From positions 1 to 11,737 of the forward strand of contig JBCBKP010000047.1 of NCBI GenBank assembly GCA_038521625.1: a DNA stretch of 11,737 nt, written 5' to 3'. The notes below the pieces were generated by a model that saw only the letters and a list, made by a program, of their open reading frames with translations, made no database searches and had not been told where the DNA came from. The stretch is from JBCBKP01 sp038521625 (GTDB taxonomy: Bacteria; Planctomycetota; Phycisphaerae; Phycisphaerales; UBA1924). A program made the position numbers and the translations under genes. This document shows positions 7,409 through 11,737 of the stretch, one piece after another. Numbering within the stretch: the stretch's first letter is position 1; every line of letters starts with the position of its first letter.

Positions 7409-8080
7409 ATGCCGAATTTGGACATCCCCCACCTCTGGTGCCCGGGGCTCGACACGGAGATGGGCCAGCGGGGCGAGCGGTTCATCAGCGCGAACAAGTG
7501 GCACGGGACGATCCTGGAGGGCGGGAAGAAACAGCTGGGCGGTTTCGGTCCGCACGGGAAGCTGTACATCCTTTCGCACGGTCACGCGCAGATGCCTGTG
7601 TTCACGACGGAGAAGGGGTCGTGGACGGCCGAACAGCTCGCGGCGCTGCTGGAGGCGGACGGGCTTGCGAAGGACCAGCGCGAGATCGAGCTGCTGGTGT
7701 GCCACGCGGGCGAGTCGGTGAACTCGAAGGCGGTCGGCGGGAAGCTGATGGCGGTGAGCCAGAGCTATCAGGACGCCAAGGCGGCGAACGCGAGCGTGGA
7801 CTCGGCGCCGTTCAAGAAGAAGTACGACAAGATCAACGCGAAGAGCACGCAGCCGACGTTCTTCGAATCGGAGCCGGAGAGGCTGCTGGTGCCGCTCTCG
7901 GCGCAGCTCGCGGACGCGCTGAAGAAGAAGCACTTCACGAACTTCCGTGTCACGGCGTACAAGTGCCCGGTGGCGCAGTACAACCCGGGTCCGGGCGTGT
8001 TCCTGGATCTGACGCCGAAGGGCGGCAACTGGGGCGAGAAGGCGTCGGACCACGCGGGGTACACGGTCGTTTGGCAGTGA
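7409..8080 (+). CDS. Uncharacterised protein with a His-Gly/Cys pattern like clan CD cysteine peptidases
   Basis: The 223-residue protein has no signal peptide or membrane segment. Its most telling region is a strand ending in His-Gly (KLYILSHGH, H57) followed about 40 residues later by a second strand ending in Cys (IELLVCHAGES, C98). This spacing and context resemble the His/Cys dyad of caspase-like folds such as CHAT, MARTX cysteine peptidase (C80) and related effector domains. Between them, TAEQLAALLEADGLAKDQRE is a likely helix. The C-terminal half, with FKKKYDKINAKS, the region near 160-190 and a Gly/Pro-rich end GVFLDLTPKGGNWGE, is not recognised. Proteolytic activity is inference; it may be a binding or effector domain instead. 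The ATG at 7409 is supported by GGAAGGAG about 5 bases upstream. It follows the peroxiredoxin and converges with the next gene, leaving 31 bases between stops. Confidence 0.85.
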   Translation: MPNLDIPHLWCPGLDTEMGQRGERFISANKWHGTILEGGKKQLGGFGPHGKLYILSHGHAQMPVFTTEKGSWTAEQLAALLEADGLAKDQREIELLVCHAGESVNSKAVGGKLMAVSQSYQDAKAANASVDSAPFKKKYDKINAKSTQPTFFESEPERLLVPLSAQLADALKKKHFTNFRVTAYKCPVAQYNPGPGVFLDLTPKGGNWGEKASDHAGYTVVWQ

Positions 8081-8111
8081 CCGGCGTCGGTCGCGGCCGG
8101 GCCGCCCGCTG

Positions 8112-8840
8112 CTAGAGCGGGTTGCCCGCCTGGAACGCGGCGATCTGTGCGTTGACGCGGTGAGGCGTGAAGGTCGGGTCGGCCATCGCCATTGCGTTGG
8201 CGAGAGTCTGCGCGCCGCCGGACATGATCCGGTGGTACTTGATCAGGTCCGCGGTCATCGCCCGCACGCGGTTGGTGCACATGAGCATCTTGTACGGCCC
8301 GGCCTGCTTGAGCTGGTAGCCGAAGTTGAGCAGGCCCCTGATCTCTCGCGCGGTGACGACGAAGTAGCCGGCGGCGTTCCAGAGGTTCGCGAGCGTCAGG
8401 TTCGACACCAGCCGGAAGTTTGCGCGCCGATGGACACCTCCGAGGATCCAGCTGTCGTTCATGCACAGGGTCCACTTGTCCATGTGCAGGAGATTGCCCC
8501 GGGTGCCGGCGTCGTGGTTGGTCGTGCGGTCGGGCACGCCGCCGACGGGCATGCGCAGGTTGCAGAGCCGGCGGTAGAAATCGAGCTTGTCGTGGATGTC
8601 GTTGACGCGGCCGATCACCTGGTCGCCCGCCGCGGTGTGCGCCGCCTGGTAGACGGTCCAGCAGTACTCGATGATCTCGCTCGGGCCGTCGGGGCCCTCC
8701 TGGCCGATCCTGGGGTTCTTGGCGGCGACGTCGGGCCTGGTCATGCCGGCGATGGCGGGCCCCCCGCCCCACAGGAAGCCGTTGCCGAGGGCGTTGATCT
8801 GCTGCAGGTCTCGTCTGATCGTGTTCTTCGTGTAAATCAT
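8112..8840 (-). CDS. Conserved-looking protein of unknown function
   Basis: I do not recognise this family. The 242-residue protein has no signal peptide, membrane segment or nucleotide-binding motif that I can see. It is rich in Trp, Asn and Met, with a Gly-rich N-terminal segment (NGFLWGGGPAIAG, 20-32), helices around 54-71 (SEIIEYCWTVYQAAHTAA) and 151-182, and four scattered cysteines (C60, C93, C126, C188). The ATG at 8840 has a good ribosome-binding site (AAGGAG about 8 bases upstream). The frame stays open much further upstream but antisense to gpmI, so the longer version is rejected. It converges on the clan CD-like gene and is divergent from gpmI across 78 bases. Pairing with the neighbour is only suggested by position. 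Confidence 0.85.
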   Translation of the reverse strand: MIYTKNTIRRDLQQINALGNGFLWGGGPAIAGMTRPDVAAKNPRIGQEGPDGPSEIIEYCWTVYQAAHTAAGDQVIGRVNDIHDKLDFYRRLCNLRMPVGGVPDRTTNHDAGTRGNLLHMDKWTLCMNDSWILGGVHRRANFRLVSNLTLANLWNAAGYFVVTAREIRGLLNFGYQLKQAGPYKMLMCTNRVRAMTADLIKYHRIMSGGAQTLANAMAMADPTFTPHRVNAQIAAFQAGNPL

Positions 8841-8906
8841 CCCGGTGCTCCTTCGTTGCTCGCTGAGGTCCGCATCGTTGAACCGCGTTGCGGGGACCGG
8901 CATCGA

Positions 8907-8912
8907 TATCCT
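8907..8912 (+). promoter_or_regulatory. Possible -10 box of gpmI, suggesting a leaderless mRNA
   Basis: TATCCT lies exactly 6 bases before the gpmI ATG at 8919. There is no Shine-Dalgarno sequence; the bases just before the start are C-rich. Transcription starting 6-7 bases after this box would begin at the A of the start codon. Confidence 0.45.
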
Positions 8913-8918
8913 CCCCGC

Positions 8919-10535
8919 ATGACGACGAGCCACACCCCCCACGTTCTGATCATCCGTGACGGCTGGGGCACGAATCCGAACCCCGAGCACGACGCCTTCA
9001 ACGCGGTGAAGCTGGCCGAGACGCCGGTCGCCGACCGGCTGATGGCGGAGTACCCCACCACGCACATCGCGACGAGCGGCGAGGACGTCGGGCTGACCGA
9101 CGGGACGATGGGCAACAGCGAGGTCGGGCATCAGAACATCGGGGCCGGGCGTGTGGTGTACCAGGACGCGGTGCGGATCTCGATCGCGTGCCGCGGGGGG
9201 AAGCTGGCGGAGATCACGGCGCTGACGGACGCGATCAACGCGTCGAAGGCGGCGGGCCGGGCGACGCACCTCATGGGGATCAACTCGGACGCGGGCGTGC
9301 ACGGGCAGCTCGCGCACCTGGAGGCGCTGGTGAAGCTCTGCAAGGGGCTGGGGCAGGACCGGGTGTTCATCCATCTGTTCACCGACGGGCGCGACACCGG
9401 GCCGTACACGGGCGAGGGGTACGCCGAACAGGTCGAGTCGTTCTGCCGCGAGATCGGGGTCGGCCGCGTCGTCAGCGTCGTCGGGCGGTACTGGGCGATG
9501 GACCGGGACAACCGCTGGGAGCGCGTGAGGCTCGCGTACGAACTGCTGACGGGGCGGTCTGAGGTTGCCTCGTTCGCCACGGCGCCGGAGGCGATCCGTG
9601 CGTACTACGACGATCCGGACGAGGGGCTGAAGGGCGACGAGTTCGTGCGGCCGACGGCCGTGGACGATGACTGGCCCGAGACTCGGATCTCGGATGGCGA
9701 CGCGGTGATCTACTTCAACTACCGGGGCGACCGGCCTCGGGAGTTGTGCTCGGCGTTCCTGCTGCCGGAGTTCCACGGGGCCGAGGAGCTGAAGCCGAGC
9801 CCGGACTCGGGCGAGCGTGGCTTCGATCGGGGCGAGAGGCTCGATCTGCGGTTCGTGCTGCTGACGCCGTACAGCGAGCGGCTGGCGGGGCTGGCGCCGG
9901 TGGCGTTCCCGAAGCCGCCGAAGATGGACGAGATCCTGGGGGCGTACCTGGCCTCCAAGGGTCTGACGCAGTTCCGGTGCGCGGAGACGGAGAAGTTCCC
10001 GCACGTGACGTTCTTCTTCAACGACTACCGGGACGAGCCGTTCGAGGGCGAGAGCCGTGCGATCATCCAGAGCCCGAAGGTGGCGACGTACGACCTGCAG
10101 CCGGAGATGTCGGCGCGCGGCGTGGCGGACGCGGTGCTCGAACGGCTCCGGGCGGACGACTGCGAGCCGCTGATCGTGGTGAACTTCGCGAACGGGGACA
10201 TGGTGGGTCACACGGGCTCGCTGGAGGCGGCGATCAAGGCGTGCGAGGTGGTGGACGGGCTGACGGGCGAGATCGTGGAGGCGGCGCTCGCGCGCGGCGG
10301 GTCGGCGATCGTGACGGCTGACCACGGGAACGCGGAGCAGATGTTCAGCCCCGAGAACGACAGCCCGCACACGGCGCACACGACGTACACGGTGCCGCTG
10401 ATCGTCGTGGGCGAGGCGTTCAGGGGGCGGGCGCTGCGCGAGGGCGGTCGTCTGGCGGACATCGCGCCGACATGCCTGGAGATGATGGGGCTGGAGCGGC
10501 CGGGGGCGATGACGGGGGAGAGCCTGCTGGCGTAG
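8919..10535 (+). CDS. gpmI: 2,3-bisphosphoglycerate-independent phosphoglycerate mutase
   Basis: This enzyme of the alkaline phosphatase superfamily interconverts 3- and 2-phosphoglycerate in glycolysis and gluconeogenesis, using two Mn ions and a phosphoserine intermediate. At 538 residues it is close to the usual length of about 510-550. The metal ligand D14 is in IIRDGWG, and the catalytic serine is S67 in MGNSEVGHQNIGAGRVVYQ. The substrate-binding motifs HLFTDGRDTGPYTGEGY and GRYWAMDRDNRWER follow, then FNYRGDRPREL, NFANGDMVGHTG (422-433) and TADHGNAEQM (466-475) with further metal ligands. Two small departures from common forms are FNYRGDRPREL (often FNFRADRARQL) and NFANGDMVGH (often NFANPDMVGH); neither removes a known ligand. 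The ATG at 8919 matches the family N-terminus, and the start appears leaderless. It is divergent from the 242-residue orphan. Confidence 0.98.
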   Translation: MTTSHTPHVLIIRDGWGTNPNPEHDAFNAVKLAETPVADRLMAEYPTTHIATSGEDVGLTDGTMGNSEVGHQNIGAGRVVYQDAVRISIACRGGKLAEITALTDAINASKAAGRATHLMGINSDAGVHGQLAHLEALVKLCKGLGQDRVFIHLFTDGRDTGPYTGEGYAEQVESFCREIGVGRVVSVVGRYWAMDRDNRWERVRLAYELLTGRSEVASFATAPEAIRAYYDDPDEGLKGDEFVRPTAVDDDWPETRISDGDAVIYFNYRGDRPRELCSAFLLPEFHGAEELKPSPDSGERGFDRGERLDLRFVLLTPYSERLAGLAPVAFPKPPKMDEILGAYLASKGLTQFRCAETEKFPHVTFFFNDYRDEPFEGESRAIIQSPKVATYDLQPEMSARGVADAVLERLRADDCEPLIVVNFANGDMVGHTGSLEAAIKACEVVDGLTGEIVEAALARGGSAIVTADHGNAEQMFSPENDSPHTAHTTYTVPLIVVGEAFRGRALREGGRLADIAPTCLEMMGLERPGAMTGESLLA

Positions 10536-10547
10536 GTTCGGCGTCAG

Positions 10548-10589
10548 GCATCGGGCATCGGGCATCGGGCATCGGGAATCGGGAATCGG
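10548..10589. repeat. Tandem heptamer repeat, six copies
   Basis: Six head-to-tail 7-base units: four GCATCGG (10548-10575) and then two GAATCGG (10576-10589). The tract starts 13 bases after the gpmI stop. Such slipped-strand arrays can vary in number between strains; no regulatory role can be read from it. Confidence 0.9.
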
Positions 10590-10612
10590 GTGCTGAGCGG
10601 TACGACCTCTGG

Positions 10613-10680
10613 AACTCACCTCTCCGTCTCGCCTTCGGCGAGCCACCTCCCCCCGCCCGCTGACGGGTGAGGCGAGAGTT
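10613..10680. repeat. REP-like palindromic element
   Basis: A tight hairpin CTCGCC-TTC-GGCGAG (10628-10642) lies inside a 68-base stretch whose ends are imperfect inverted repeats: AACTCACCTCTCC on the left, and GGTGAGGCGAGAGTT on the right, whose reverse complement begins AACTCTCGCC. It sits between the heptamer array and the 3' end of the SlyX-like gene. This looks like a small intergenic palindromic repeat (REP or MITE type). Only copies elsewhere in the genome would prove it. Confidence 0.45.
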
Positions 10681-10688
10681 CGCGCCCG

Positions 10689-10889
10689 CTACGCGTCTTG
10701 ATCGTCCGGAGATTCGATCGGTGCTTCGAGGCGGCCGAGGCGTTGCTCGAGGGCGCGGAGCCGGGCGTCGATCGAGTCAACGCGTGCGAGCAGCTCGGCG
10801 AGGCCCTCGCGGATCTTGGCCGAGTCGTGCTCGGCGAAGCCGGCCAGCTCCTCGAGCCTGGTGAGCCGCTCGTCGGTCGTGTCCGCCAC
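10689..10889 (-). CDS. Short SlyX-like coiled-coil protein
   Basis: The 66-residue protein is almost entirely heptad coiled coil: RLTRLEELAGFAEHD, then LAELLARVDSIDARLRALE and QRLGRLE, ending in an acidic PIESPDDQDA. Size and the RLEEL-xx-FxE-xx-I arrangement resemble SlyX, a small family of unknown biochemical role. The similarity is mostly coiled coil, so the assignment is tentative. The start is GTG at 10889; a run of G lies upstream but no strong Shine-Dalgarno sequence. It is divergent from the PagL-like gene, with only 29 bases between the two GTG starts, so the two promoters must overlap. Confidence 0.7.
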   Translation of the reverse strand: MADTTDERLTRLEELAGFAEHDSAKIREGLAELLARVDSIDARLRALEQRLGRLEAPIESPDDQDA

Positions 10890-10906
10890 GCAGGCCCCCC
10901 GCCCGG

Positions 10907-10912
10907 TACATT
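10907..10912 (+). promoter_or_regulatory. Possible -10 box of the PagL-like gene, suggesting a leaderless mRNA
   Basis: TACATT lies exactly 6 bases before the GTG at 10919, the same spacing as at gpmI. No ribosome-binding site separates them. This favours GTG 10919 over the in-frame ATG at 10928. Confidence 0.45.
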
Positions 10913-10918
10913 GCCGCG

Positions 10919-11602
10919 GTGAATCGAATGCACTCTATCGCGATCGCGCCCGCGGCAGCCGTGCTGGCTGCGACCCAGATCACCGCGGCCTCGGTCGCGG
11001 GCTCCGCGTCGGGTGATGACAGCTCGTTCCGCCTGGACCGGTCGTTCCAGCCGGACGATCGGGCCGCGGTGACCGACCCGCTGGAGCCGCTGGATTCGGG
11101 CGAGCTCGCGCGGCTGAGCTTCGAGGACCGGGCGAAGTGGCGGCTGGGCGTGGTCGGCGGCGCGGCGGTCGATCTCGAGGACGACGACTCGGCGACGGAC
11201 ACTCACCTGGCGTTCGTGGCGTATTACAGGCTCGCGCCGAGGTGGGACGTGGTGTTCCAGCTGGACGGGTACTACAGCAACCAGACGGGCGACAACACGT
11301 TCGCGCTGGGGCCGTCGTTCACGTTCCGCTGGCACTTCTACGAGCGCGGGCGTTGGACGCTCTACACCGACGCGGGCATCGGGTTCGTGCTCTCGCCGGA
11401 CGATCTGCCGGACGGGGGGACGAGCTTCAACTTCACGCCGCGGGCGGGCGCGGGTCTGACGTACCGGTTGCTGGACAACGGGACGCGGCTGTACGCGGGC
11501 GTGCGTTGGCATCACTTCAGCAACGCGCAGATCACGGGCGACGACGACAACCCGGACCGCGACGGGATCATGGGGTACGCGGGGGTTTCGTTTCCTTTTT
11601 AG
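10919..11602 (+). CDS. PagL-like lipid A 3-O-deacylase family outer-membrane protein
   Basis: The 227-residue protein starts with a signal peptide (to about residue 28) and a 45-residue acidic spacer. A likely eight-strand beta-barrel follows, with alternating aromatic strands (FVAYYRLAPRWDVVFQLDGY, FTFRWHFYERGRWTLYTDAG, RLYAGVRWHHFSNAQI) and a C-terminal strand ending in Phe (GYAGVSFPF), as expected for outer-membrane barrels. The motif HFSNA gives H199 and S201, matching the catalytic His and Ser of PagL; D215 in NPDRDG lies where PagL has its catalytic Glu. PagL removes an acyl chain from lipid A, softening immune recognition in pathogens; in a planctomycete it may tune the outer membrane. 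The substrate is inferred from the family. The gene is divergent from the SlyX-like gene. Confidence 0.85.
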   Translation: MNRMHSIAIAPAAAVLAATQITAASVAGSASGDDSSFRLDRSFQPDDRAAVTDPLEPLDSGELARLSFEDRAKWRLGVVGGAAVDLEDDDSATDTHLAFVAYYRLAPRWDVVFQLDGYYSNQTGDNTFALGPSFTFRWHFYERGRWTLYTDAGIGFVLSPDDLPDGGTSFNFTPRAGAGLTYRLLDNGTRLYAGVRWHHFSNAQITGDDDNPDRDGIMGYAGVSFPF

Positions 11603-11645
11603 AGCGCTCGCTGCTGGCCTCCGCCAGCACGCTCGCTCCTGTACG
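11602..11645. repeat. 44-base direct repeat, copy 1
   Basis: The unit starts GAGCGCTCGCTGCTGGCC and ends CGCTCCTGTACG. It begins on the last base of the PagL-like stop codon. It differs from copy 2 by one base (CCAGC versus CCGGC), and in this copy GCTGG and CCAGC can form a small hairpin. CGCTCGCT is itself repeated inside the unit. Confidence 0.9.
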
Positions 11646-11649
11646 GCCG

Positions 11650-11668
11650 CGCGGGGGTGAACCCCGCG
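11650..11668. repeat. GC-rich hairpin between the 44-base repeats
   Basis: CGCGGGG (11650-11656) and CCCCGCG (11662-11668) form a 7-bp stem with a 5-base loop. No T run follows on either strand. It may stop transcription of the PagL-like gene inefficiently, or be part of the repeated unit. Confidence 0.5.
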
Positions 11669-11693
11669 GGCCTGATCGGACGTTTCCGTTCTG

Positions 11694-11737
11694 GAGCGCT
11701 CGCTGCTGGCCTCCGCCGGCACGCTCGCTCCTGTACG
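11694..11737. repeat. 44-base direct repeat, copy 2 (reaches the window end)
   Basis: Same unit as copy 1 with an offset of exactly 92 bases and one mismatch. It ends at the last base of the window, so the array may continue to the right. Confidence 0.9.

Noticed and set aside
6757..7569. Minus-strand extension of yggS by about 270 codons
   Set aside because: It is antisense to the peroxiredoxin, and the family N-terminus matches the start at 6756.
8081..8111. Hairpin GCGGC-CGG-GCCGC between the two convergent genes as a bidirectional terminator
   Set aside because: The stem is only 5 bp and no T run follows on either strand, so it is too weak to call.
5896..8115. Plus-strand open frame of 739 codons
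   Set aside because: It is antisense to yggS and out of frame with the peroxiredoxin and clan CD-like genes, which have real motifs and ribosome-binding sites. The translation is Gly/Ala/Arg-rich shadow sequence.
8841..10646. Minus-strand extension of the 242-residue orphan by about 600 codons
   Set aside because: It is antisense to gpmI and Arg/Val-rich. The ATG at 8840 has its own ribosome-binding site.

Overview
The window is GC-rich DNA, most likely from a planctomycete of the Phycisphaerae/Phycisphaerales type. This is inferred from a PEP-CTERM-like sorting tail (VPAP, hydrophobic stretch, RRRR) on a Calx-beta-type exported protein, a tandem cytochrome P460 protein, several apparently leaderless genes and many long spurious antisense frames. 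No taxonomic marker was searched. The window is chromosomal in character: it carries the RNase P RNA gene, gpmI and yggS, and I saw no tRNA, rRNA, insertion sequence or CRISPR array.

Left part (1-3668, all on the minus strand). A large gene enters from the left edge and starts at 2378. It is open for 792 codons inside the window and joins a KAP-family P-loop NTPase, a proline-rich linker and C-terminal TPR repeats of the 42-residue type. It continues beyond base 1. Upstream of it lie a strong terminator hairpin, the RNase P RNA gene (rnpB, about 2470-2913) and a GAF-Fis transcriptional regulator (2958-3668).

Centre (3669-8111). Divergent from the regulator is an exported protein with two cytochrome P460-like domains, each with its own CXXCH haem site. 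After a 377-base gene-free stretch comes a Calx-beta/PEP-CTERM gene interrupted by one in-frame TGA, exactly where the family usually has a TGG tryptophan. Next are yggS (minus strand) divergent from an AhpE-like peroxiredoxin (plus strand), and a 223-residue protein with a His-Gly/Cys pattern resembling clan CD cysteine peptidases.

Right part (8112-11737). A 242-residue protein of unknown family converges on the clan CD-like gene. It is divergent from gpmI, the cofactor-independent phosphoglycerate mutase. Then come a tract of heptamer repeats and a REP-like palindrome, a short SlyX-like coiled-coil gene, and a divergent PagL-like lipid A deacylase with leaderless features. The window ends in two copies of a 44-base repeat around a hairpin.

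The genes do not form one pathway. The best candidates for new biology are the KAP-TPR fusion (a possible defence or signalling NTPase), the P460 protein with its divergent GAF-Fis regulator and an inverted repeat between them, and the two orphan proteins at 7409-8840.
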